Source: Streptomyces sp. NBC_00433 (GTDB taxonomy: Bacteria; Actinomycetota; Actinomycetes; Streptomycetales; Streptomycetaceae). From it: 64,000 nucleotides of DNA. The translations under genes and the position numbers were made by a program. Each line of letters begins with the position of its first letter. Within the stretch, counting starts at the first letter, position 1. The stretch lies in the NCBI GenBank assembly GCA_036015235.1, contig CP107926.1, forward strand, positions 620,001 through 684,000. The letters are read 5' to 3'. This document shows, one piece after another, positions 33,201 through 47,815 of the stretch. The notes under the pieces were generated by a model. It made no database searches. It was not told the DNA's origin and saw only the letters and a program-made list of their open reading frames with translations.

Positions 33201-36200
33201 CCGCGGCCGGCTCGGCGCCGGTGGCGGGGCCGGGCTCGGCGGAGGTCCAGTGCCGGGTGCGGGCGAAGGGGTAGCGCGGCGCGCTGTCGTCGTGTCCCGC
33301 GGCGGCGTGGATGTGCCGCCAGTCGAGGTCCTGCCCTGCCTCGTAGAGCACCTTGGCGGCGGCCAGCAGTCCGGCACGGTCGGCGGAACCGCGGCGCAGC
33401 GAGGGCGCGGCACCGCCGGGCGGGGCGAGGCCGGCGCCCTTGAGCATGTTGACCAGGGTCCGGTCGGGGCCGATCTCCAGGCAGACGTCGATGTCGAGTT
33501 CGCCGAGCTGCCGCAGCCCGTCGAGGAAGCGGACCGGGTTGCGGGCGTGCCGCCGCCAGTAGGCGGCGTCGTATTCGCCGGGCCGGGCAAGTCGCCCTGT
33601 GACGTTGGTGATCAGCGGGGTGTGCGGGTCGGCGAAGTCGAACGTGCCGAGCAGCGCGGAGAATTCGTCCATCGCGGGTTCGAGCAGCCGGGAGTGGAAG
33701 GCGTGCGAGACGGCGAGCCTGCGCGCCTTGACGCCGTCGGACTTGAGCCGGGCGGCGAGCGCGTCGACCGCTTCGGGGTCGCCGGAGACGACGGTGGCCT
33801 GCGGGCCGTTGAGCACGGCCACGTCGACTTCCAGGCCCTCGGTCCAGCCGCGGACGGCGTCCTCGGGTGCGGCGATCGCGAGCATCGCGCCGCGCCGGGT
33901 GCCCTGCATCAGCCGGGCCCGCTCGGTGATCAGCGCGAGCCCGGTGGCGCGGTCCATCACCCCGGCGTGCACGGCGGCGGATATCTCGCCGACGCTGTGG
34001 CCGAGCAGGACCGCGGGGCGCACGCCCCAGGACTCCCACAGCGCGGCGAGCGCGGTCTGCAGGGCGACCAGGGCGGGCTGGGTGACCCGGGTCTCGTTGA
34101 TCGCGGTGCGATCGCCGCCGTAGAGGACCAGGTCGGTCAGCGAGGCGCCGAGGCCGGGCGCGACGGCCTGGTCACAGGCGTCGAAGACCTCGCGGAAGAC
34201 CGGCTCGGTCTCGTACAGCTCCCGCCCCATGCCGAAGAACTGGCTGCCCTGCCCGGTGAAGAGGAAGGCGATCCGCGGGCCGCCGGCGCGGGTGTGCCCG
34301 ACGGGCGCCCGCTCCTCCAGTGCCGCGAGCAGCTGCTCGCGGTCGCGGCCCGTGACGGCCCGCCGGTGGGGGAAGTGGCTGCGGCCCGCGGCCGCGGCGG
34401 CGACCAGGGCCGGCAGGTCCTCGTCGCGGCAGCCGGCCAGCCGGTCACGCCAGGCGTCGGTGAGCCGCTCGACGCCGTCGGCGTCGGGGGCGGACAGCGG
34501 CAGCAGGTGGTGCCGCGGGGGCTCGGGGCTGTTCTCGGACGCGCCGCCGGGGAGGGGGGGCGGCGGCGCGTCCGAGACGATGAGGTGGGCGTTGGTCCCG
34601 GTGAAGCCGAAACCGGAGACGCCCGCGACCCGCGGCCGGGAGCCGCGCGGCCAGGGGCGGGCGGTGTCGACCACCCGGACGTTCATGTCGGACCAGGGCA
34701 CGTGCGGGTTGGGCCGGTCGAAGTGCAGGTCCGCGGGGATGGTGTCGTGCCGCAGCGCCAGCACGGTCTTGAAGACGGCGGCCATGCCGGCCGCGGTCTC
34801 GCAGTGGCCGATGTTGCTCTTGACCGAGCCGACGAGCAGCGGCTCGTCCGCCGCCCGCCCGGGGCCCAGCACCCGCCAGGCGGCGCCGACCTCGATGGGG
34901 TCGCCGATCGAGGTGCCGGTGCCGTGCGCCTCCAGGTACGACACCTCGGCGGGCGCGGTGTGCGCGTCGGCGAGGGCGGCGGTGATCATCGCCTCCTGGG
35001 CGACGCCGTTGGGGACGGTCAGCCCGGAGGAGGCGCCGTCCTGGTTGACGGCGCTGCCGCGGACCACCGCGAGCACCCGGTCGCCGTCGCGGCGGGCGTC
35101 GGAGAGCCGCTTGAGCACCAGCACACCGCAGCCCTCGGACCTGGCGAAGCCGTCCGCGTCGGCGGCGAAGGTGCGGCAGCGGCCGGTCGGCGACAGCATG
35201 TGCGCCTGGCTGACGGCGGTCCAGGACACCGGGTCGAGCAGGATGTTGACGCCGCCGGCCAGCGCGGTGTCGCTCTCGCCGGAGCGCAGCGACCGCACCG
35301 CGAGGTGCAGCGCCACCAGCGACGAGGAGCACGCGGTGTCGACGGCCATCGCGGGCCCGTTGAGGCCGAGGGTGTACGCGATCCGGCCGGCCGCGGCGTT
35401 CAGCGCGGTGCCGGTGCTGTAGTAGGCGTCGATGTGCGGGGTGCCACCGCGGGCCAGCAGCCGGGCGTAGTCGGCGTAGCCGATCGCGACGAAGACGCCG
35501 GTGCGGGTGCCGCGGAGCCGTCCCGGTGCGATGCCGCCGTCCTCCAGGGCGTGCCAGGCCGACTCCAGCAGCAGCCGCTGCTGCGGGTCGAGGTTGTCGG
35601 CCTCGCGGGCGGGGACGGAGAAGAAGGCCGAGTCGAAGCGGTCGACGTCGGTGAGGTAGCCGCCCTCCAGGGTGGTGATGCGGTCGGAGCCGAGTGTCGC
35701 CGCGTCCCAGCGGCCGTCCGGCGGGGCGGTGACGCCGTCGCGGCCCTCGCTGAGCAGCGTCCAGAAGTCCTCGACGCTCGGCGCCTGCGGGAAGCGGCCC
35801 GCCATGCCGACGATGGCGATCGGCTCATCGGCGTCCGCCGCCGCGGCGGGCCGCGGTTCCGCGGACACGGGTGCGGGTGCGGCCTGCGGGGCCGCGGCCG
35901 GGCGGCGTGCCGGGGCCGGCGCGGGGCCGCCCGCCAGCAGGTGTGCGGCCAGCGCGGCGACGGTGGGGTGGTCGAAGACGTCGGTGACCTGGACGGTCGT
36001 GCCGAAGGCGGCGCCGATCCTGACCGCGAGGTCCACGGCGGTGATCGAGTCCAGGCCCTGGTCGTAGAAGCCGACGTCGGGGCGCAGGTCCGCGGCGTCG
36101 GTGTGGCCGAGCTGCTCGGCGACCAGCCGGGCGACGTGGGCCTGGGCGGCGGCGGCGCGCTCGCGCTCGGGCAGCGCGGCCAACTCGGCGGCGACCGACG

Positions 36201-39200
36201 GCACATCGGGCTGTGCGGAGGCCGGCTCCGCGCCCGTGGCGAACAGTCCCCGGGGCCGCAGCACCGCCATGGTCGAGCGCAGCCGGTCGACGTCCAGCGG
36301 GCAGGCGATCAGCAGGCCGTCGGCGCCGGGCGCCGTACCGGTCAGCGCGGCGCGGCCCGCGGCCGCGTCGAGCGCTCCGATGCCCAACCGGGCTGAGCGC
36401 TCGCGCAGTTCGGCGTCGGCCATGCCCTGTCCTGCGAGGTCCCACGGCCCGAAGGCGATGCTCACCGCGGGCAGTCCGAGCGAGCGCCGGTGCGCGGCGA
36501 CCGTGTCGAGCGCGCCGTTGGCGGCCGAGTAGGCGCCGTGGCCCTCGGTGCCCCACACCGCGGAGACCGAGGAGACCAGGACGAAGAAGTCCAGCGGCCA
36601 GGTACGCGAGGCCAGGTGCAGCCACCAGGCGCCCGACGCCTTCGCGGCGATCTCGGCGCGCATGCCGGCCGCGGTCAACTCGGCGGCGGGCGTGTGCCGT
36701 ACGACGCCGGCCGCGTGCACCACACCCCTGACGGCGGGCATCCGGCTGAGCGCGGACAGCGCCGCGTCCAGGGCCTGCGGGGTGTCGCTGCCGCCACCGC
36801 GGTAGACCGCGTTGACGCCGGCCTGCTCCAGGCGGTCGAGGAAGCCGGCTGCCTCCGGGGCGAGTTCGGCCCGGTCCTTGCGGCCGATCAGCAGCAGGTG
36901 GCGGGCGCCGCGGCGGACGAGGGCGTCCACCAGTTCGCGGCCGACGGCGCCGAGCGCGCCGGTCACCACGTAGGTGGCGTCGGCGGCGACCTGCGGCGGC
37001 GCGGGCTGCTCGGCGGCGACGAGTCGCGCCGCGTGCACGACCCCGTCGCGTACGGCGGCCAGGTCCTCGGGCGGGCCCTGTGCGGTGCCCTGGTGGGCCA
37101 GGTGCCCGACCAGGGCGGCCAGGTCCGCGGCGGCGGCGGCGCCCGGCAGGTCGGCCACGCCCGCCCAGGCGTCGGGGAATTCCAGCCCGAGCACCGGCGC
37201 GAGGCCCTGCAACAGCCCGCCGGTGCCCGCCTGTACGGTCTCGCCCTCGGCGAGCCGGCGGGCGGCCGACGTCACCGCGGTCACCCTGCCCTGCCCCGTA
37301 CGGGCGAGCGCGGCGACGGCCGCTGCGACCTCCGCGCACAGCCCGGCCCCGTCCTCGGCCGGATCGCACTGCCCGTCCTCGGGGAAGTCCACGGCACGCG
37401 GCACGAGCACCAACGCGGTGCCCGCGGCGGGCAGTCGCGCACCCCAGTAGGCGTCCCAGCCCTCGGCCCCGGCGGGCAGCGCACCGTACGCCCACCCGTC
37501 GGGCACCTCCACCGGCTCGGGCGCGAGCAGCGTCCCCCGCGCACCCGCATCGGCGGCGGCTCGGGCGAGCCGCCCGAGCAGCGCGGTGTCGTCCCCGGCG
37601 AGCACGAGCGCCCCGCCGGCCTCCGCGCCGCCCCAGCGCTCGGCCGCGAGGCCCGCGGCACGGGCCGGGAGCGGGGACCACTCCAGGCGGTGGGTGGCGG
37701 GGAGCGCGGGCGCGGCGGGGGCCGGCGCGGGGGCGGCGTAGTCGGGTGCGAAGCGGCGGCGCTGCCAGGTGTAGGTGGGCAGCGTGGCGACCGCGCGGGG
37801 CGGGTCGGGGAGGTCCGGGACGGCCGCGACCGGCTGCTCGCCGGCGGCGAGTCTCCGCAGCTGGGCGGCCGCGCTACGCGCGTCAGGCGCGGCGATCCAG
37901 CCGGTGGTCTCCATGCGCGTACGGCCCGTCGCGGCGGTGGCGGCGAAGGCCGGGTAGTCGGCGGCGGGCAGCGCGTCCAGGTGGTCGGCATAGCGGGCGG
38001 CCAGCGCCCGCAGGGCCTCGGGGGTGCGGGCGGAGACCGGGAAGCCGTCCGGGGCGGGCAGCGCCTGCGCCGACGGCCGGTCGGGGGCCGCACCGAGGAC
38101 GACGTGCGCGTTGGTGCCGCTCATGCCGAAGGAGCTGATGCCCGCGTAGCGGCCGCCCTGCACGGGCCATTCCTGGAGCGCGGTCGGCACGGTGATGCCG
38201 GTCCCTGACAGGTCGATGCGCGGGTTGAGGTCGCGGAAGTGGACCGTCGGCGGGATCTTGCGCTCGCGCAGGCACAGCACGGCCTTCACCAGGCCCGCGA
38301 CGCCCGCCGCCGACTCCAGGTGGCCCAGGTTGGTCTTGACCGCGCCGACCGGCAGCGGCGCCCCGCCGTTGCGGCGGCCCAGCGTCATCGCCAGGGCCTC
38401 CATCTCGATGGGGTCGCCCAGCGCGGTGCCGGTGCCGTGCGCCTCCACGAAGCCGATGTCGGCCGGCTCAAGCCCCGCCTCGGCGAGCGCCTGCTCGATG
38501 ACCGCGGCCTGCGAGAGCACGTTGGGCGCGGTGAAGCCGCCGGAGCGGCCGTCCTGGTTGACGGCGGTGCCGCGGATCACCGCGTGCACCCGGTCGCCGT
38601 CCCGCTCTGCGTGGTCGAGCCGCTTGAGCACCAGGACGCCGCAGCCCTCGCCGCGGGTGAAGCCGCCGGCCCGCGCGTCGAAGGTGCGGCACAGCCCGTC
38701 GGGCGACATCGACCGCGTCTCCTGCACCAGCCGCATCGAGCGCGGCGACATCATCAGGTTGGCGCCCGCCGCGAAGGCGGTCTCGCACTCGCCGCGGCGC
38801 AGCGCCTGCACGGCCAGGTGCACAGAGACCAGCGAGGACGAGCACGCGGTGTCGACGGACAGCGCGGGCCCTGTCAGGCCGAGCGCGTACGCGATGCGCC
38901 CGGCGGCGAAGTTGTGGCCGTTGCCCGTGGTCCAGTACGCGTCGGGGTCGCCGGCCAGCCACTCGCGGTAGTCCTGCCACATGATGCCCAGGTAGAAGCC
39001 GCTGCGGCTGCCCTGCAGGCGGTCCGCGGGCAGCGCGGAGTCCTCCAGCGCCTCCCAGGCGACTTCGAGGAGCATGCGGTGCTGCGGGTCGAGGTGCCTG
39101 GCCTCACGCGGGCTGATGCCGAAGAAGGCCGCGTCGAAGTCCAGCACCTCGTCCAGGTAGCCGCCGCGCTGCGGCAGCCCGTCCCACTCGGCGCCGAAGG

Positions 39201-39432
39201 GGCCCTTGCGGTGCGCGGGCATCGGCCGTACGAGGTCGCGGCCCTCGGCGAGCGCCGCCCAGTAGCCGTCCAGGTCCTGGATGCCGCCGGGCAGCCGCAG
39301 GCCGATCCCGACGACGGCGACGGGCACGTTGCCCTCCTGCTCGTCGAGGCGCTGCCGGAGTGTGCGGATGGTGTCGAGCGCGCGGGTGAGCGGGGTCTGT
39401 TTGGCCGGCCCGCCGGTGCGGTTCTCTTCCAT
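30274..39432 (-). CDS. Type I PKS, two modules: KS-KR-ACP and KS-AT-DH-KR-ACP (PKS2)
   Basis: A 3052-residue bimodular PKS with an N-terminal docking helix (TRALDTIRTLRQRLDEQEGN). Module 1: KS about 36-460 (Cys197 in VDTACSSS), then KS-AT linker joined directly to LPTYTWQRRRF at about 556 with no AT; KR about 580-1040 (TGALGAVG, SSVSAVWG, AYSAANG); ACP near 1126 (GLDSI). Module 2: KS about 1202-1625 (Cys near 1366); AT about 1722-2025 (GQGSQ, GHSVGE near 1813, malonyl-type HAFHS near 1911); DH about 2075-2350 (HRLFGTVSVP near 2109, HPGLLDSLLQ near 2274); KR about 2420-2790 (GGLGALG, NYAAANG); ACP near 2899 (GLDSI). A Pro-rich tail ends in an acidic docking-like segment. It starts 21 bp after PKS1. 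Confidence 0.92.
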   Translation of the reverse strand: MEENRTGGPAKQTPLTRALDTIRTLRQRLDEQEGNVPVAVVGIGLRLPGGIQDLDGYWAALAEGRDLVRPMPAHRKGPFGAEWDGLPQRGGYLDEVLDFDAAFFGISPREARHLDPQHRMLLEVAWEALEDSALPADRLQGSRSGFYLGIMWQDYREWLAGDPDAYWTTGNGHNFAAGRIAYALGLTGPALSVDTACSSSLVSVHLAVQALRRGECETAFAAGANLMMSPRSMRLVQETRSMSPDGLCRTFDARAGGFTRGEGCGVLVLKRLDHAERDGDRVHAVIRGTAVNQDGRSGGFTAPNVLSQAAVIEQALAEAGLEPADIGFVEAHGTGTALGDPIEMEALAMTLGRRNGGAPLPVGAVKTNLGHLESAAGVAGLVKAVLCLRERKIPPTVHFRDLNPRIDLSGTGITVPTALQEWPVQGGRYAGISSFGMSGTNAHVVLGAAPDRPSAQALPAPDGFPVSARTPEALRALAARYADHLDALPAADYPAFAATAATGRTRMETTGWIAAPDARSAAAQLRRLAAGEQPVAAVPDLPDPPRAVATLPTYTWQRRRFAPDYAAPAPAPAAPALPATHRLEWSPLPARAAGLAAERWGGAEAGGALVLAGDDTALLGRLARAAADAGARGTLLAPEPVEVPDGWAYGALPAGAEGWDAYWGARLPAAGTALVLVPRAVDFPEDGQCDPAEDGAGLCAEVAAAVAALARTGQGRVTAVTSAARRLAEGETVQAGTGGLLQGLAPVLGLEFPDAWAGVADLPGAAAAADLAALVGHLAHQGTAQGPPEDLAAVRDGVVHAARLVAAEQPAPPQVAADATYVVTGALGAVGRELVDALVRRGARHLLLIGRKDRAELAPEAAGFLDRLEQAGVNAVYRGGGSDTPQALDAALSALSRMPAVRGVVHAAGVVRHTPAAELTAAGMRAEIAAKASGAWWLHLASRTWPLDFFVLVSSVSAVWGTEGHGAYSAANGALDTVAAHRRSLGLPAVSIAFGPWDLAGQGMADAELRERSARLGIGALDAAAGRAALTGTAPGADGLLIACPLDVDRLRSTMAVLRPRGLFATGAEPASAQPDVPSVAAELAALPERERAAAAQAHVARLVAEQLGHTDAADLRPDVGFYDQGLDSITAVDLAVRIGAAFGTTVQVTDVFDHPTVAALAAHLLAGGPAPAPARRPAAAPQAAPAPVSAEPRPAAAADADEPIAIVGMAGRFPQAPSVEDFWTLLSEGRDGVTAPPDGRWDAATLGSDRITTLEGGYLTDVDRFDSAFFSVPAREADNLDPQQRLLLESAWHALEDGGIAPGRLRGTRTGVFVAIGYADYARLLARGGTPHIDAYYSTGTALNAAAGRIAYTLGLNGPAMAVDTACSSSLVALHLAVRSLRSGESDTALAGGVNILLDPVSWTAVSQAHMLSPTGRCRTFAADADGFARSEGCGVLVLKRLSDARRDGDRVLAVVRGSAVNQDGASSGLTVPNGVAQEAMITAALADAHTAPAEVSYLEAHGTGTSIGDPIEVGAAWRVLGPGRAADEPLLVGSVKSNIGHCETAAGMAAVFKTVLALRHDTIPADLHFDRPNPHVPWSDMNVRVVDTARPWPRGSRPRVAGVSGFGFTGTNAHLIVSDAPPPPLPGGASENSPEPPRHHLLPLSAPDADGVERLTDAWRDRLAGCRDEDLPALVAAAAAGRSHFPHRRAVTGRDREQLLAALEERAPVGHTRAGGPRIAFLFTGQGSQFFGMGRELYETEPVFREVFDACDQAVAPGLGASLTDLVLYGGDRTAINETRVTQPALVALQTALAALWESWGVRPAVLLGHSVGEISAAVHAGVMDRATGLALITERARLMQGTRRGAMLAIAAPEDAVRGWTEGLEVDVAVLNGPQATVVSGDPEAVDALAARLKSDGVKARRLAVSHAFHSRLLEPAMDEFSALLGTFDFADPHTPLITNVTGRLARPGEYDAAYWRRHARNPVRFLDGLRQLGELDIDVCLEIGPDRTLVNMLKGAGLAPPGGAAPSLRRGSADRAGLLAAAKVLYEAGQDLDWRHIHAAAGHDDSAPRYPFARTRHWTSAEPGPATGAEPAAAGPAWGTELRSPGLRGRVWRTERTTAYPAHLTDHRLFGTVSVPGASQTATVLSALGQGGAPVELADLYFPRALVLHDGERYELQIVEELGNGQVSVHSLVDADRDEWQQHLSARIVPQADPAGAEAPEPRAFAAAAERRLTGADFYRHLRALGYHLGPSFRWIDEVWIRGDEALIRYAEPADPREDPASYEIHPGLLDSLLQSAVVFAVRTAEEGEPAEEAALAIPFALARVSFPGRPTPGGTLWGHITATRHARDGDGLMQVESADLHLFDDTGRTVLAADDFRFRRAPRTVLERSLRGGTPHAYRLVWHETPALPARDATAHPRRIALLGAESKPGRALRDTLESYGHHVTTHDPDSPPPAGTDLLVDARFAEEPYDDAAGTGRDASAPLAGSALEAAGALARGLRAAGRDLPYAVLAPDGDEPAPVTETLWGMLASVEAEQPARMLLRVGLGPDWQPGAVVRALDRELDAAVAEPRLLVGAEGVRAARLAAEPAEGGEAPPTGGAALVTGGLGALGLSAAAALGRAGFSAITLMGRSEPGPAAQAAIAELTARGVQVDVVRGDVTDPADCRAAVAAASAAAPLRAVLHLAGATADRAFDQLTDDDFDAVFAAKAAGAEHLAAALAGHDIDALVLFSSASAVLGSAGQANYAAANGFLAGLARRLRADGIPATTVDWGPWIPEGGGGLADSAAVRAALARQGLRPLTDPEAEDLLKAALGGDPRRLVAVALDTEAYAAAYAQRGGGSRAALLDGTLLRRPAPTPRRAAAAATPDRGWLRADLAGRPAESRDERLRKELRDMVDTTVGADTGADDDLGFAEAGLDSIMIIDLRTRLSEAVGHDLPATVALDHPTVARLAAHTLGLLFPTPAPTPTTAPPPEPSTEPSTEAVSTPAAPAAPEPAPADAPAPRALAGSLAADRTRTPYGPPPSTPEPADTNAPGTPDSPAEEDGELAGLSFDELLRAVQADVTTEK

Positions 39433-39453
39433 GTGTCCGTTCCTCGCTGTCGG

Positions 39454-45966
<6,513 letters not shown>

Positions 45967-46285
45967 GGGCAGCCTTTTCGTCGTGCCCGGAAATGACCGG
46001 GCGGTCGTCAACAGCCACGTGGAATTCAAGCGCGCCCGGAGAAACGGCGCCCGCCACTACCCTACGGAGAACACTTCCGTCCCTAAAACCCCTGAATCCG
46101 ATACAGCAATTTCCCGGGGACAACCCCTACGATGCGCTAGGGGTGAATCGCGGACAGATCCGCCTTGTTTCCCACTGATTGCATTTCGGGTGCACCGGCG
46201 AACAGCCGTAATTCCACAGCCCGTCCGCACGGGCATGGATGCGGACGCGCTGTGGAAGTCGGCGTGCTCGCGCCGCCGGGCCGGG
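45967..46285 (-). promoter_or_regulatory. PKS operon promoter region with CCCCTA-N8-TAGGGG palindrome
   Basis: 319 bp of lower-GC sequence between the halogenase 2 stop and the PKS1 start. It carries the inverted repeat CCCCTA (46124-46129) / TAGGGG (46138-46143) with eight bases between arms, 158 bp upstream of the PKS1 ATG. Its CTAGGGG half resembles the CTxGGG half-sites bound by PAS-LuxR/LAL-type activators of polyene clusters, so the LAL regulator at 15882 is a candidate binder. No promoter hexamers were assigned. Confidence 0.5.
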
Positions 46286-47569
46286 TCAGGCCGAGGCCGC
46301 GGTCTCCTTGTCGGCTTCCGCACCCGCGATCAGGTCGTCCATGCGGAGGTTGAGCATCGGGTGCTTGCCGCTGAGCCCGGAGATGAGCTGCACGAAGTTG
46401 GCGTTCGGGGTCCGCTCGTGGTCGGGGTCGACCATCTCGGAGGCCAGGCTGTAGTAGAACTCCTTGTACCTGGTGCGGTCGTAGAACCGCTCCACGAACG
46501 TCCTGATCTCATCGAAGAAGCCCCGGTAGGACGTGGCGTAGCGCTCCAGCGCCGCGGCCTCGATCTGCGGGTGCTTGATGATCTCGTCGACGATCTTCGC
46601 CAGCGTGCTGCCCGCCAGGGTGGCCAGCGCCACGCCGGTGGAGAACAGCGGGTCGACGAAGGCCGCGGAGTCGCCCACGCACACCCAGCCGTTGCCGTGG
46701 AACTGGGTGCTGGTGTACGACCAGTCCCGGGCCGAGCGCCAGCCGGCCGCCTGGTTGGCGGGTGCCAGCATCTTCTTGAGCTTGGTGGACTTCTCCATCT
46801 CGGTCATGAAGAGGTCGGGCAGCTTCTCGTCGGACTGGCCGGCCAGCGAGGACCGGGTCACGTAGCCGACGCTGATGGTGCCCTTGTCCAGCGGGATCGC
46901 CCAGAACCAGCCGTCGTCCAGGCCCTCGATGAGGATGTTGGTGTACTCGTCGCCCGCCAGCCGCTCGCAGTTGTCGAAGTACGTCCACACCGCGACGTTC
47001 CGCAGCTCCTCGTGCCAGGTGACGTCGGCGTAGCGGCGGCTGAGCAGCCGCGACTGGCCGGAGGCGTCGACCACCAGCTTGGCCTTGGCCTCGTAGGGGC
47101 GGTCGGCGCCGCGCAGGGTGTAGCGCACCCCGGTGACCCGGCCGTCCTCCTCGATGGGCTCCTTGACCGTGGCGTCCTCGATGATGAAGACACCCAGCTC
47201 ACGGGCCCGGTCCAGGATCAGCGAGTCCATGTCGGCACGCCGGGTGTGGAAGGCGTGGGTGTAGGCGGTGCCCTCCACGAAGGAGAAGTTCCACGGCACC
47301 TGCGCGTTGCCCCAGACCAGGGTGCCGCCGTTCTTGCGCTCGAAGCCGCGCTCGTCCATGCGCTGGGTGATTCCCATTTCCTCCATGGGACGCATGAACG
47401 CGGGGATGAGCGATTCCCCGACGTGATACCTGGGGAAACGCTCGCGGTCGAGCACGAGCACCCGGTGGCCGCGCTTTGCGAGCAGCCCACCCGTCGTCGC
47501 TCCCGCCGGCCCGCCGCCGATCACGATGACATCGTATTCTTCCGGTACCCCGTAGGGATTGGGTCGCAT
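46286..47569 (-). CDS. FAD-dependent halogenase of the phenol/pyrrole type (halogenase 2)
   Basis: A 427-residue flavin-dependent halogenase. The FAD loop GGGPAG is at 18-23, the GESLIP motif at 51-56, Lys79 in ERKNGGTLVWGN matches the lysine of carrier-bound phenol/pyrrole halogenases (KxGGTxxWG), and WFWAIP (221-226) is a perfect WxWxIP. GDSAAFVDPLFSTGVALATL supplies the second FAD motif. ATG at 47569 follows GGAAGG. This is the most canonical of the three halogenase-type enzymes here; related enzymes chlorinate phenolic or pyrrolic groups, often tethered to an ACP. It lies upstream of PKS1 on the same strand. The substrate cannot be inferred from sequence alone. Confidence 0.88.
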   Translation of the reverse strand: MRPNPYGVPEEYDVIVIGGGPAGATTGGLLAKRGHRVLVLDRERFPRYHVGESLIPAFMRPMEEMGITQRMDERGFERKNGGTLVWGNAQVPWNFSFVEGTAYTHAFHTRRADMDSLILDRARELGVFIIEDATVKEPIEEDGRVTGVRYTLRGADRPYEAKAKLVVDASGQSRLLSRRYADVTWHEELRNVAVWTYFDNCERLAGDEYTNILIEGLDDGWFWAIPLDKGTISVGYVTRSSLAGQSDEKLPDLFMTEMEKSTKLKKMLAPANQAAGWRSARDWSYTSTQFHGNGWVCVGDSAAFVDPLFSTGVALATLAGSTLAKIVDEIIKHPQIEAAALERYATSYRGFFDEIRTFVERFYDRTRYKEFYYSLASEMVDPDHERTPNANFVQLISGLSGKHPMLNLRMDDLIAGAEADKETAASA

Positions 47570-47770
47570 GCGAAGACCTTCCGCTAGTCCGATCCGGTCG
47601 CGGTCCTTCTGCCGCGGTGCGGCATATCGACATGTGGTCGGTTGCACTCATCAACCGCGCTTGCCGCCATTATTCTCGGCGCGGTCTGAGGGATTTCTAT
47701 ATACATTCTGGAACCGCCTGGGACGCGGCGGACCCGCGTCGGCGGAGGCCTCGGGGCGCCAGGGGCCGGG

Positions 47771-47810
47771 GGTCCGGGCAGGGCCGGCCGCGGACCGGGC
47801 TGCCCGGTGG
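47771..47810 (-). terminator. Possible terminator of the halogenase-like gene
   Basis: Hairpin with arms CCGGGCAG (47774-47781) and CTGCCCGG (47800-47807), just past the stop of the halogenase-like gene ending at 47816. An alternative pairing of GGTCC with GGACC lies inside the same region. Support is moderate. Confidence 0.4.
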
Positions 47811-47815
47811 GCAGG

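Noticed and set aside
30112-36396. 2094-codon plus-strand open frame over PKS2
   Set aside because: Gly/Arg/Val-rich antisense translation without domains; the minus strand carries complete KS, AT, DH, KR and ACP motifs.
30274-39432. PKS2 second module as a 6-methylsalicylate-type iterative synthase
   Set aside because: The KS-AT-DH-KR-ACP order fits, but it is fused behind another module and linked to PKS3; order alone does not support the assignment.
46177-46185. GATTGCATT upstream of PKS1 as another copy of the cluster motif
   Set aside because: Matches only six of nine positions of GATTGCTCA, no better than chance in this AT-richer patch.
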